Shown here: positions 1 through 10,772 of the stretch, in pieces | How the letters are laid out: the number at the start of each line of letters is the position of its first letter | How positions within the stretch are numbered: position 1 is the stretch's first letter | NCBI GenBank assembly: GCA_000708835.1 | Contig: DF237671.1 | Coordinates: 18,061 to 41,198, forward strand | Direction: 5' to 3' | Length of the DNA stretch: 23,138 bases | DNA from: Klebsormidium nitens | Lineage: Eukaryota > Streptophyta > Klebsormidiophyceae > Klebsormidiales > Klebsormidiaceae | Made by a program: the position numbers and the translations under genes | Notes under the pieces: model-generated | Told to the model about the DNA's origin: nothing | What the model saw: the letters and a program-made list of their open reading frames with translations, nothing else | Databases searched by the model: none

Positions 1-927
1 ACCCAAGACCTCCGTTCTGAGGATCTGATGGAGCAGCAGCCTACGGACTGGGGCTACACCCGAGGCCGCAGGACCGCCTGGGCCCTGCACGGCTCTGTCC
101 AGCTGCGAAGACAGGCCGTTCACTCGCACGACCTGCGCAGGAAAGAAGCGTCCAAATCAACCGCGAGATGCACACAGATCTGTGAGAAGTTTAGGGCTAA
201 AACAAGGCGACACAGAAGTAGCCCCTTCCACTTAAGAGGAAGGTTTGCAGCGGCACATCTGAACAAGGATTTGTGACGGTTTGTATTAGGAAGCAACCTG
301 AAGGGGCACTCTGCCTCAAATGCAGCATTGAGCATCTGCTCACCTGTGCTTTGCGCTGAACTCTGATCTCGCCGTCCCCGCTCACAAGATCAAGTTTCAG
401 TAGAGTCTGAGTCAGCAGCTCATGTAAGAGCGTGATTTGTTGCTGAGCGGGAGTAATGCCAATCACAGCACTCTTGACAACCACTTCAACCTGCGCACCA
501 ACCAGAAGGACACGTGATGGAACCTGGGAAGCTTTTGATGGTGGCGGATACGACAGCAAAACTGCAGATGACAGTCAGCATGTCAGCTGTTATGACAAAG
601 GTAAGCTTTCCCACGGGGTTTCATCTTGAGGAAAACAGCAAGTTCCACGATCCAGTTCTAAAAGAGAAGACCTTCTCAAAGATACACATCCCACCAGATT
701 TTCTTTTGTAATTCTTAGAATCAGTCAGTAGTGCAGATCTGCCCTAACCGAGCTCCAACTGCCAACCTTAGAACCCTGATTGAGCAGGTTCCTTGCAATG
801 GGAACATCCATGCTCAGCCCGCTGAGGTCATCTTACCTGCGCTGCAAGAGCATCAACTTCACTGCTGATTGTGGCCAAAGACTGCAGCGCCTTCTGCTCT
901 GCCAGCGTCATTTCACCAATTGGGCCA
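1..927 (-). CDS. BAG-domain co-chaperone (Hsp70 nucleotide-exchange regulator), partial
   Basis: The resolved exons, in transcription order, are about 927-837 (5' boundary uncertain; an in-frame ATG lies at 911-909), 490-344 and 132-1, which runs off the window edge. Junctions are GCGCAG|GTAAGA ... GCGCAG|GTTGAA and GCACAG|GTGAGC ... GCGCAG|GTCGTG, both phase 0. Joined, they give a classic plant-type BAG domain: helix 1 around ISSEVDALAAQ, helix 2 around LLHELLTQTLLKLDLVSGDG, then EIRVQRKAQVVRVNGLSSQLD, which matches the Hsp70-binding helix pattern (LLxxLLKLD, RKxQVxRV). BAG domains bind the Hsp70 ATPase domain and promote nucleotide release; the plant BAG1-4 type carries a ubiquitin-like domain upstream. 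Such a domain may be encoded upstream: a short frame near 1085-1135 on this strand reads EVERIFKVAQETG. I could not connect it with clean splice sites. The C-terminus lies outside the window. The family call is fairly sure; the gene model is incomplete. Confidence 0.75.
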
Positions 928-1790
928 CTGCCCCCTCAGCTGATGATCAGAGATAATAATCTATTAGCAGCTGCTCAGGCAGGGGTTCAACGAGGCACCC
1001 TCTCAAAAGCATCTGTCCAGGCTAAGCCAAGAAAGTCGACTCGCAAGTTACTGACGGAACACCCTCAAAACCCAGCGGGACTTGCAATGGCTCCAGTTTC
1101 CTGCGCAACCTTGAAAATCCTTTCAACCTCGCTCCCTTGGCCCCAAGCAGCAAGGATCGAGGCTTCTCTCTAGCATTCCAGCTAACACAAAAGTAAGTGT
1201 TGGAAACCTGCATAGCAATGCTGCAAAATGCTTCTGCAAGAGGGTCGACGCCGTTCGCTGTTCAGCATCATTGGCCAGCCAGTTTTGAATGCAAGCCCTC
1301 TAGCAATTCAAAGCCTTAGCTCATAGCTGAGAATGAGCGCCAGCACACGCCTCTGATCTTGGTTCTGAGAATTGCAACTGACCTTCTTGCAAGTGCCTGC
1401 ATGTGCTTTGAACAGCTTATGGGCACAATATTCCCAGATGCAACTACCGCACTGCCCACAGCAGGCAGCCACAACACAATCTCACAGCTTGAGAGATCTA
1501 GCTGTAGAGCCGTGACTGCCTTTACTCACAGCAAGAGCACAAGCTTGAAGGACACGGCCTTCTGTTGCTGGACGATTGACGTACAGAAAAGGTTCAGAGA
1601 CGTGCCACCAAGCTGGACCCGCGTCCCCAACTTCAAGGCACCATTTCAATTTGTCAGGTTGAGCGCATGATCGCGCATCGCCAGTGCTTCTTTCACTGGC
1701 AGTGGCGCAAAACGGACCAAGAAGCCGAACATTTTTGGGAATTGAATGCTCGTCGACGCACGGCAATTTCAACCGGGCAGTGCTCATCGG
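928..1790 (-). other. Unresolved upstream part of the BAG gene
   Basis: No continuous coding frame spans this stretch. Short minus-strand open segments near 1085-1135 and 1510-1640 resemble fragments of a ubiquitin-like fold (for example EVERIFKVAQETG and RVQLGGTSLNLF). Splice sites joining them to the BAG exons are not convincing. The stretch probably holds 5' exons and introns of the BAG gene, but it could equally be its 5' UTR and promoter if translation starts at the ATG at 911-909. No RNA gene was recognised. Confidence 0.3.
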
Positions 1791-1822
1791 GCACAGCCGA
1801 GTGACTTTGGTGGGGTTGGTGG

Positions 1823-1886
1823 GCGGGTTAGGGTGGGCTGGGGTGGGCTGTGGCGGAACGACTTAGGGTGTTGGTTAGGGTTAGGT
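1823..1886 (+). repeat. Interstitial telomere-like TTAGGG cluster
   Basis: Within 64 bases there are several TTAGG(G) cores: GGGTTAGGGTGGG, ACTTAGGGTG and GGTTAGGGTTAGG, separated by G-rich sequence (GGGGTGGGCTG). Isolated related motifs recur downstream, TTAGGGTTACG at 2303-2313 and 2356-2366, and a degenerate ATTAGGTTTAC near 2382. Array purity is low, so this is a degenerate interstitial telomere-type or G-rich promoter patch, not a telomere end. Confidence 0.5.
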
Positions 1887-2242
1887 CACCGTATTAAGGT
1901 TTTAGTGTAGGTCGGAGGTTTCCCCGGTAGCAATGTGGCCCGGTACAGAGACCGTGCTGTGGTGGGTACCTTAGCTTGCATCGGTACTTGAAATCAAGCC
2001 CATGCGCGGTACCCACCTCTTTTAGACAAACGCCGACTTCCGTGCGGTTCCGGAAAATGTTTGGTGGCAGTGGCAGAATCAGAACCGTGTCGCAAAACTA
2101 TCAAAGTAGACTCCTTTTGTTAGTGTCTCCGCCACTCTGATTGGTGTGAATCACTCTCAACCCACCTGAAAGCACCTGAAGTGTGACAATTATTGCAGTA
2201 TGTCAGTGGTTACGGGAGTGGTCACAACGTTGACAATGAGAC

Positions 2243-2284
2243 TGACATCGACATTGACATCGACGTTGACATTGACATTGACCC
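2243..2284 (+). repeat. TGACAT hexamer tandem repeat
   Basis: Seven consecutive six-base units read TGACAT, CGACAT, TGACAT, CGACGT, TGACAT, TGACAT and TGACCC. Two more degenerate units (TGACAA, TGAGAC) precede them. It lies in the spacer between the minus-strand BAG gene and the plus-strand IleRS gene. It would read as a Thr-rich stretch in one frame, but nothing suggests it is translated. Confidence 0.75.
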
Positions 2285-2994
2285 GGGGCACTTACTTTGA
2301 CATTAGGGTTACGTTGCAAACGTGTGACGGTTCACGCCAATCGACCAGCGCTTTGTTAGGGTTACGCCATTTCCCAGTGACATTAGGTTTACTCACTGAC
2401 AGTGACGACCGGGCAGAGTTCTTTTAGTTTTAGTTTTGTAGGCCATTTATCCTGACCCGGTCCCATCCGTACTAGAATCCGTACCGCAGAGCGTACGGTA
2501 AAACCTGAAATTCTGACGCATTTTTGTTCAAAGGACCTGAGCTGACAGTACGGTCCACGCGGATACCCTGTGAACCTATGATCCCGCGTGTACGTAAGAT
2601 GTTTCACACTTTTTTGGAGCCTGAGACACTAACAAAAGGAGTCTACTTCGTCGTACTTGCGCAACAGTGTCATGTCCGGAATCTTCTTCCCACACGATCC
2701 AACTAGATCGAGAAGGCTCTGCTGTGACCCACAATAAAAATATGGAGTATTCATGATTGTTACCGCTGGTCCGGGGCGGCGGGCGGCCCGCCCGCGCGGC
2801 CGACTGGGCCGGCCGCCACGGTTGGCCCGGTCAGTCCGGTGTGCTGAGACGTTCCGGTCACGCATTCCCATGTTGCGTCGCCGACGCCATGGCATTGCCT
2901 CCGTTCCAAAGTGAACGGCAGCGCTGCTGCACTGCTGATTCAAAAGCGCCTTGATTGGGTTGTCGTGGTGCCATCTTCAGAGGAGCGCGCAGCC

Positions 2995-5900
2995 ATGGAG
3001 GACGGTAAGAGCCGCTTTTTGGTCGTCTCTAGTCTGTGGAAGTCTGATGAGGGTTGTCGTACCTTGCGAATCATCGAAAGAATGCCTTCAGACAGTCAAG
3101 TCTGTGAATCGGTTTGAGAAGCAGCTAGCGCGGTCTTCTGTTAAGGAAGCTGTTGGAGCATTTGGTGAGCACGTAGGAAGCGGCACTTGACCAAGCAAAG
3201 CATTGGCGGAAGCAGCGACGGGCCAAGTTTTCACTTAACTCTTTGAATCGTTCACGGGTTGAGGAGGCGCTGGTGTTTCGTCACTGGCAATTGGCTCACA
3301 CCTTGAGCACGCTGTGCTTCATATTCAGTCTGCCACCATCGTAATGTTGGTGCCTCTGAACTGACTTTTGCTGAACGGTGGTGCAGTTCGGGAGGGCAAG
3401 GACTACAACTTCCCCAAGGAGGAGGAAGCCATCCTGGCATTGTGGGACAAGTTGGATGCATTCAAGTAAGCCTCTCTACCCAAGCACAAAGTTTCCTGCC
3501 TCCGCCCTTCTCCTTTGCCATGCGTCTGATTGCAATGCTTCTGCGATACACTTACCTGCCATCTGGACTGAAGGCTGCTGGCGCCTCTTGCAGGACCCAG
3601 TTGAAGAAGACCGAGGGCAAGCCGGAGTTCGTGTTCTTTGATGGCCCCCCCTTTGCCACCGGGTTGCCCCACTACGGCCACATCCTGGCAGGCACTATCA
3701 AGGTGCTTGAAACGCTCCAGTCCTTGGTATTGGCAAGCAATTCTAGATCACTATGCAGCTTCCCTCACTGATCAGGGCCTCCCATTGCCTTGGGGCCCTG
3801 ATCGTCTGGGCTCTTTCAGGGGGCAACGCGCAGCAATTGATCTACCCGTACATGACGCGAGGGCTGGGGTCGTGTCTGTTTGACACAGATTGGGACACCG
3901 AGTTGTGGCCTCTCCTGATTGCCCCCGCCTGCGCCTGTGCGGTGTGCAGGACATTGTGACCCGGTATGCCTCCACGACGGGGCACCACGTGGCGCGCCGC
4001 TTTGGGTGGGACTGCCACGGGCTGCCCGTGGAGTACGAGATTGACCAGAAGCTGGGGATCAAGTCCAAGGACGACGTGCTGGCGCTGGGCATCGGCAACT
4101 ACAACGAGGAGTGCCGCGCCATCGTGATGCGCTACTCCAAGGAGTGGGAGAAGACGGTGTCGCGCCTGGGCCGCTGGATCGACTTTGAGAACGACTACAA
4201 GACGCTGGACGCGTCGTACATGGAGAGCGTGTGGTGGGTGTTTGCGCAGCTGCACGCCAAGGGCCTCGTCTACAAGGGCTTCAAGGTCATGCCCTACAGC
4301 ACCGGCTGCACCACCCCGCTCTCCAACTTCGAGGCAGGCCTCAACTACAAGGTGCGCGCCCGAACCCGCTAGCGGAACTTGGCAATTGCTTGAAGGAAGG
4401 GGGTGGTGTCCATACGTATGCCGTCTTCCTCTATCCTCTTGTTCGGGAGGGGCTAAGCTGATCGACTTTTGTTTTGATTCGGACCAGCAACCACCTTCGA
4501 CACCATGTTCCCCCTCAGCCGACCTGTTTTGCTCAGCCTCTGCCCTGCTCCCTTGTCGCCAGGACGTGAGCGACCCCGCTGTCCTGGTGGCCTTCCCCCT
4601 GGAGGACGACCCCGACGGCGCTGCGCTAGTGGCGTGGACCACCACCCCCTGGACCCTGCCCAGCAACCTCGCACTCTGCGTCAACGCCGCCTTCACCTAC
4701 GTCAAGGTCAGCGCTGCGCAGGCTCTGTATCTCGAACTTGCGCGGCACCACTGCGATGGCGCCATGGTGTAACCTGGGGCCAGAGAATGAGGAGCAGGCA
4801 AAGATGGCACGGGATGCAATCTGGGGTGTGCGGATCTGGCTTTCTCTGTATGCCAGGTTGTGTTGCAGTCTTTTGACGGCCGTGCGCTTGCTTGCCCGGG
4901 GTTGGCAGGTGAAGGATCGGCAGAGCGGGGCGGTGTACATGGTGGCGGAGAGCCGGCTGGCGCAGCTGCCCAGCAAGAAGGCCAAGAAGAGCGCGGACGC
5001 AGCGGCGGCAGCACCCAACGGGGTGGCGGCCAAAGATGCGGCCAAGAAGGAGGAGGGCGGCGCCAAGAAGGGCGGCAAGAAGGACAAGAAGGACAAGGAC
5101 GCCAAGGAGGCCGGCGCTGCGGCTGCACCGGGGCTGGACACTGCCGCGTACGAGGTGCTGGGCAGCTGCAAGGGGGAGCAGCTCAAGGGACGCAAGTGAG
5201 GCCGCCACCAGCCTCGAACCCGATGCGCTGAGCTCAGCTTTGACTTACAGCAGTAGTCTACCCACTGGCCCGAGACATCGTTCCAATCGTTGTGTCCCTG
5301 TCGTTGGGCTCCTCCATCAACCTCCTCAGCCGCTTCTGCTCGTGATTTGCAGGTACGTTCCCCTGTTCAACTATTTCGACGAGCAGGCGTCCACGGCGTT
5401 CCGCGTGCTGGCAGACGACTACGTCACGGACGACAGCGGAACAGGTACGCGGCCAGATCATTGATCGAGAGGCGCACGCCTGTGGGCGCCAGCCCGGTAA
5501 GCCAAGTGGAGAGGGCGATAGGGGATGCCTCGGCCGACAAGCATGTGCGTGCTGGGCCACCGCTGACATGCTGTGTGCCTCGTGCCCCGTGTGCAGGGGT
5601 GGTGCACTGTGCCCCGGCCTTTGGCGAGGACGATTACCGGGTGTGCCTGGCGGGGGGGATCATCGCCAAGGTGAGGGGCCAGGCAGGCGCCAATCGCACC
5701 CGTCGCTCTTCACCAACCACTGCACGAGAGGTCTTAATGCGCAGGGTCCTCCCTCGAAATCCGCTGTCGTTAGTGCGCCTGTCCAAGTGTGGCTCACCAG
5801 TTGCGCATGCTGTGTGGATGCAGGGGGGCGACTTCCCGATTGCCGTGGACGACGACGGCCGCTTCACCGCCAAGGTCGTCGACTTCCAGGGCCGCTACGT

Positions 5901-8900
5901 CAAGGAAGCCGACAAGGACATCATGGCCGCGGTCAAGGCAAGCACCCCACACGCGGCGCGCATTGCTCATGCATGGGCAATCAGGTGCGTTGATGCCCTG
6001 GCTCGCTTGCCTGCTGCCCTGATGCTGTTGTGTTGCGCTCACGCGGGTGTGGCGGTGTGCAGGCGCGGGGCCGCTTGGTGTCGGCGGGCACCATTGTTCA
6101 CCCGTACCCTTTCTGCTGGCGCTCCGAAACGCCCCTCATCTACAAGGCCGTCCCCAGCTGGTAAGCCAAGCCGGCCGAGCGCCACCGTCTCGCGCGTATG
6201 GTTGAGATCGACCTTGTGCAGGGCATTACTTGCTGGTCGTGATCTTTTTGCCTAGTCCCGAAAGAAGCCGCTTGCTCAGCGGTCGGCGCTATATCGAGTG
6301 GCTTTCTTGCCACCAATAAGAGGGGCTCTGAGCGTTGGCCTGAGGTGCTCGCTGGGCGTGCTGCAGGTTTGTGGCGGTAGAGACGATCAAGGAGCGGCTC
6401 CTGGCGGCCAACGCGCAGACACGGTGGGTGCCGGCTTACGTGAAGGAGAAGCGGTTCCAGAACTGGCTGGAGAACGCGCGCGACTGGGCCATCAGCCGCA
6501 ACCGGTACTGGGGCACGCCGCTGCCCATCTGGCGCTCCGACGACTGGCAGGAGCTGCGCGTTGTCGGCAGTATCGCCGAGCTCGAGCAGCTCTCCGGATT
6601 CAAGGCAAGCCGCCGCGCGGCCCAGCCGCTACCGGGCTCAGTGTGTCAGACATGCTCATTTGGTGATTCTTCGGGTAATCTGCGGACGTTCCTGTTCATC
6701 GTTGGCGACATGCTGAAGCATTTCTGGCTGGTGATAACCCGACCCGTGTGTGTGCTCGTGCAGGCGACGGACCTGCACCGGCACCACATCGACCACGTGA
6801 CCATCCCGTCCAAGCGCGGCCCGGAGCACGTGCTGAGACGCTGCGAAGAGGTGCGGCACACCCCGCTGTCAGCCCCCTGACAAACGCCGCACAGCCAGGC
6901 CGGGTCGGGTGCACGCCTCCTGCCACCTTCTGGGTCCTTGCTGGAGTCGTGCAGAATGAGAGTTTTGTCAAGGCTACCTAAGGCCAGGCAAGCCCCGGGG
7001 CCGCATCTGACGGCTCGGCTGCTGGCTAACGACAGCGTTCTGGTGGCGCAGGTGTTTGACTGCTGGTTCGAGAGCGGTGCCATGCCGTACGCACAGGCGC
7101 ATTATCCGTTCGAGAACAAGGCGCATATGGAGGCCAATTTCCCCGCAGACTTCGTCGCAGAGGGCCTCGACCAAACGCGCGGCTGGTGAGCCCCCCCTTG
7201 CTGCCGTCCGCGCCGCCGCTTCTCGAGCAGCTGGGTTGCTGCTTGCCTAGGGCCACTTGCATCGAATTGCTAATAGTCATATTGCTCCGTACCGGTTGAG
7301 TTCGTGCCAGGTTTCTGTAAGTGGTCCACAGTGTAGGATCATGTTTGGGCCGCGGTGGCTGAGCGGCCCGGTGTGGGGCGGTACGTGCAGGTTCTACACG
7401 CTGATGGTGCTGTCGACGGCGCTGTTCGACAAGCCCGCGTTCAAGAACCTGATCTGCAACGGGCTGGTCCTCGCGGAGGACGGCAAGAAGATGAGCAAGC
7501 GCCTGCGCAACTACCCGCCCCCCACCGAGCTCATCGACGAGTACGGCGCCGACGCGCTGCGGCTGTACCTCATCAACTCGCCCGTCGTCAAGGCCGAGCC
7601 GCTGCGCTTCAAGAAGGACGGCGTCTTCGCAGTGGTCAGCTGCTCCGCCGCACTGGCTGCTCGAAAGCAACTGGCTCCTGTCTTGGCGGCCGCTCTCTTT
7701 CTGCGTCGTTTTCTGGTCAAGCTCGTTAACTGTCCTCGCTGGCTTTCTTTGCCATGCGACAACCCCCATGCCCCCACCCTGTGCTCTCCTGAACGCCCGT
7801 CCCCTCACGTCCCCCATTCCTGCTGTGGTGCAGATCAAGGACGTGTTCCTGCCATGGTACAATGCGTACCGCTTCTTCGTCCAGAACGTGCTGCGGCTGG
7901 AGGCCGAGGCCGGGGGCCGCTTCGTGCCGAGCAGCGGGCGCGAGTCGGGCAACGTGCTGGACCACTGGATCCACAGCGCCACCGACAGCCTGGTGCTGGC
8001 CGTGCGCGCCGAGATGGCGGCGTACCGCCTGTACACCGTGGTGCCGCTCCTGCTCAAGTTCATCGACGGCCTCACCAACATCTACGTGCGCTACAACAGG
8101 AAGCGCCTCAAGGGCGCGCGCGGCGACGCCGACTGCCGCACCGCGCTCTCCACGCTCTACCACGTGAGCCACTCGCCGCCCTTCTCGATGCTGAAGCAGG
8201 CCGACGGGCCAGCCCGGGGGCTGCTATTGAGCACGAGAGACACGCGCGTGATCTTTGAGCGAGCATCTCCAATTTCTCGACGGAGCAGCCCCGGGCGGGT
8301 TCAAGGAACTGATAAGCAGTCTATGTACTGGTGCGCTACCAGTGCGATGATTACTGAGACGGCGTGCGTGCAGGTGCTGCGCACGGTGTGCTGCGCGATG
8401 GCGCCCTTCACGCCCTTCTTCACGGAGGTGATGTACCAGAACCTGCGCCGCGTCGAGGGCCCCTCTGCGGAGGCGAGCGTGCACTTTTGCGAGTTCCCCA
8501 CCACGCAGGCGGCCGTGGACCCGCGCATCGAGCAGAGCGTGGCGCGCATGCAGACCGTCATCGAGCTGGGCCGGACCATCCGCGAGCGCCGCGCCAAGCC
8601 CGTCAAGCAGCCCCTCCGGTAAGCACTCGACAAGGCACTGCTGCCACATGCCCCACTTGCTCCCCGGCACTGCGTCCAAGCTCATGTTTCCTCCACCAAG
8701 TCTTTTTGCCTCTGTCTCACGGCGTTCCTGCTTGTTGCGCAGGGCCATGACGGTGGTGCACAGCGACGCCGCGTTCCTGGAGGACATGACCGGCAAGCTG
8801 CGCGAGTACGTGCTGGAGGAGCTCAACGTGCGCACGCTGCACGCCTGCAACGACCCCCTCCAGTTCGCCACCCTGCGCGCCGACCCCGACCTCAAGTCAG

Positions 8901-10504
8901 CCCCCCCCGCCCCCACCTCCGACCACTGCTCATGCGGTGGCCGCTGTGCGGGTGGCCGTGCTGCCTCCGTCCCTCTGTTTGCCAGTCAAGCCGCGCCAGC
9001 TGACCATGCTCTGCTCACCTGTCCGGCCCTGGTTCGCCATGCCAATGCATCGTGTGGTGCAGGAGCCGCCAGCTTCCCTTGTGCGCGCACCATGTTGCTG
9101 ACGCTCTACTTTCAGCCTGGTGACGAGCGCGGGCGGTGCGTGCAGGGTGCTAGGCAAGCGGCTGGGCAAGGCGATGGGCGCGGTAAGCAAGGCGGTGCGC
9201 GAGCTGGACACGGCGGCGCTGCTGCAGTACGAGGCGGCGGGGCAGATCGACGTGGCGGGCCACACGCTGGGCAGCGGGGACCTGCGTGTCGTGCGCGAGT
9301 TCAAGGCGCCGCCCGGGACGAACCCCGACCACATCAGCGCAGCTGGGGACGGTGAGTACGGACACACTGCGTCGGCAGTGCCGAGCAGGGCAGGGGAAAC
9401 ATAGGGGGCAGCGGGGGGGAGTAATCTACTGCTGGAGTCTGTGTCACAGGACGGGCAAGCAACGGCTGGGCACTGCTTCGCTTCGACAGCTCTGTACCGC
9501 CCTTGTTCGCTGCCCCACTGCGTGCCTCATTGTCGCCCCGCCCCACTGTGCAGGCGACGTGCTGGTGGTGCTGGACCTGCGCGAGGACGAGGAGTTGCAG
9601 GCCGCCGGCCTCGCCAGAGAGGTGAGATCCGCCCCCGCCTGGGCCGACAGCGGGCAACACGGAGCACCAGGGGAGGGAGGGACTCGTTCCCCGCTTGGCT
9701 GCTTTTGGGGCAAGGCTAGCCAGCCAGCGCTTGTTCCTTGTGCTGACGGTGCGGTGCGGGCCTCCGTGCAGGTGGTGAACCGCGTGCAGAAGCTGCGCAA
9801 GAGGGCGGGCCTGGCCGCCACGGACGCGGTGGAGGTGTACCTGCGCTGCGCGGGGCCGCCCCAAGAAGGCCTCCTACAGGCGCTCCACGCACAGCGGGAC
9901 TACGTGGCCGCAGCGCTGGGGATGCCGCTGCTGCCCGCCGCGCACCGGCCTGACACCGCGGTGAGCAGGCAGACAGCACGCATACACCGCAACGCGGAGG
10001 GGGCTCCCCTGCATGGACTAACTACTTTTGTAGCGCCACCTGCAGTGTAGCTCCGCCCCTAGTTTATCTCGTCGCACATAGACTATAAATATGCTGGCTC
10101 GTCCTTATCTCTGACGACTGCTCACATGCTCGCATGTAGTGCTTCGGGACCAAAGTATCTCTAGCCCTCGCTCGAGCTTGTGTTGACTTGCATCGTGGTG
10201 GCAGGTTGTGCTGGCGACAGAGCAGCACGAAGGAGTGGGCGGCACGGACTGCGCGCCCTTCGAGCTGGTGATTGCGCGGCCGGCCCTGGTGTTCACGGAC
10301 CAGCTGTCTGCGACGTGCGGGGGCAATGCAGAGCATGCGGACAATGTCCGCACCGCGCTGCTGGCGCGAGACCACGCGGCGCTGAAGGCGGAGGCAGCGG
10401 CAGCAGAGGGCAAGCTGACGGTGGCCATCGAAGGGCAACCCAAGTACAGCGTGACTGTTGCGAAAGACATGTTCTGGAGTGTTGGAGACAGCTTGAAACA
10501 CTGA
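2995..10504 (+). CDS. Isoleucyl-tRNA synthetase, cytosolic eukaryotic type
   Basis: IleRS charges tRNA-Ile with isoleucine using ATP and hydrolyses mischarged valine. There are 21 exons: 2995-3004, 3387-3465, 3594-3702, 3950-4351, 4563-4706, 4909-5195, 5353-5444, 5597-5670, 5824-5937, 6063-6160, 6367-6604, 6764-6850, 7052-7185, 7391-7634, 7834-8163, 8374-8618, 8743-8895, 9146-9351, 9554-9621, 9772-9960 and 10205-10504. They sum to 3603 bases, 1200 aa plus TGA, all in phase. Class I HIGH motif: HYGH (residues 56-59). CP1 editing domain: [11 protein letters not shown] (225-235) and [16 protein letters not shown], whose H378 and D387 match by spacing the E. coli editing residues H333 and D342. 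Catalytic loop: KMSKR (656-660). The anticodon-binding region follows (LPWYNAYRF onward), then the eukaryotic C-terminal extension. The length fits cytosolic IleRS. There is no targeting extension, so a cytosolic location is inferred. The start ATG lies in CAGCCATGG, a good context. Oddities are a Lys/Ala-rich insertion at residues 270-326 and two GC-AG introns. Confidence 0.97.
4972..5142 (+). other. Low-complexity Lys/Ala-rich insertion within IleRS editing domain
   Basis: In exon 6 (about residues 270-326) the conserved CP1 sequence [12 protein letters not shown] is interrupted by a highly charged stretch built from KK, AAK, EEGG and KKDKKDKD blocks. The conserved frame then resumes at YEVL...[16 protein letters not shown]. 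Known eukaryotic IleRS proteins are much shorter here, so this is a lineage-specific insertion. The reading frame is intact. Confidence 0.85.
5938..6062 (+). other. GC-AG intron (IleRS intron 9)
   Basis: The exon ends ...GCGGTCAAG and the intron begins GCAAGC, ending ...GGTGTGCAG. The conserved protein runs straight across the join ([16 protein letters not shown]) in phase 0. No nearby GT gives the same conserved frame. Confidence 0.85.
6605..6763 (+). other. GC-AG intron (IleRS intron 11)
   Basis: The exon ends ...GGATTCAAG and the intron begins GCAAGC, ending ...CTCGTGCAG. The protein joins as [21 protein letters not shown] in phase 0, matching the family pattern. It uses the same AAG|GCAAGC donor as intron 9. 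Confidence 0.85.
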
Positions 10505-10767
10505 TCATCTTATTTCACACGGAAGAGTCATGCAGACGGGTACATTGCAGTTTTGATGGTAACCTGAAACGACAGCCAGACTGAGAAGGACATTGCTTGA
10601 AGGATTGAGTAGATTGAGGACGACTGGAGTCGAGAAACCGATCTTCAAAGATATAAAGCGCGACGCTTATGCCCTCGACTCTGCAATCAAAATCTTCATG
10701 CTGCTTGCATCGAGGTCGCTTATAAGATAGTACCGCGCTAGGTAGCGAGTATAGTTGCTAGTACATA

Positions 10768-10772
10768 TGTAA
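10768..10772 (+). terminator. Candidate TGTAA poly(A) signal of the IleRS gene
   Basis: TGTAA is the usual polyadenylation signal of chlorophyte algae. This copy lies 264 bases past the stop codon and is the first TGTAA downstream of it. Its position fits a 3' UTR of roughly 280 bases. Confidence 0.45.

Larger units (their letters stand above)
1791..2994. other. Divergent intergenic region upstream of the IleRS gene
   Basis: About 1.2 kb separate the BAG gene side from the IleRS start codon. The region contains the telomere-like cluster, the hexamer tandem, an A/T-rich run (ACAATAAAAATATGG, about 2731-2745) and a strongly GC-rich patch at about 2766-2850 with short self-complementary GC arms (CGGGCG...CGCCCG). 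It presumably includes the promoter and 5' UTR of the IleRS gene and possibly the promoter of the BAG gene. No coding frame here is supported by homology or splice sites, and no precise core promoter element can be assigned. Confidence 0.5.

Noticed and set aside
3842-5208. Long minus-strand open frames (up to 284 aa) opposite the IleRS exons
   Set aside because: They are antisense to strongly conserved IleRS exons, are Arg/Ala/Pro-rich from high GC, cross intron boundaries and contain no domain.
5190-5290. tRNA-like B-box (GGTTCGAGGC) on the minus strand in an IleRS intron
   Set aside because: No matching A-box, acceptor stem or cloverleaf was found at the expected distance.
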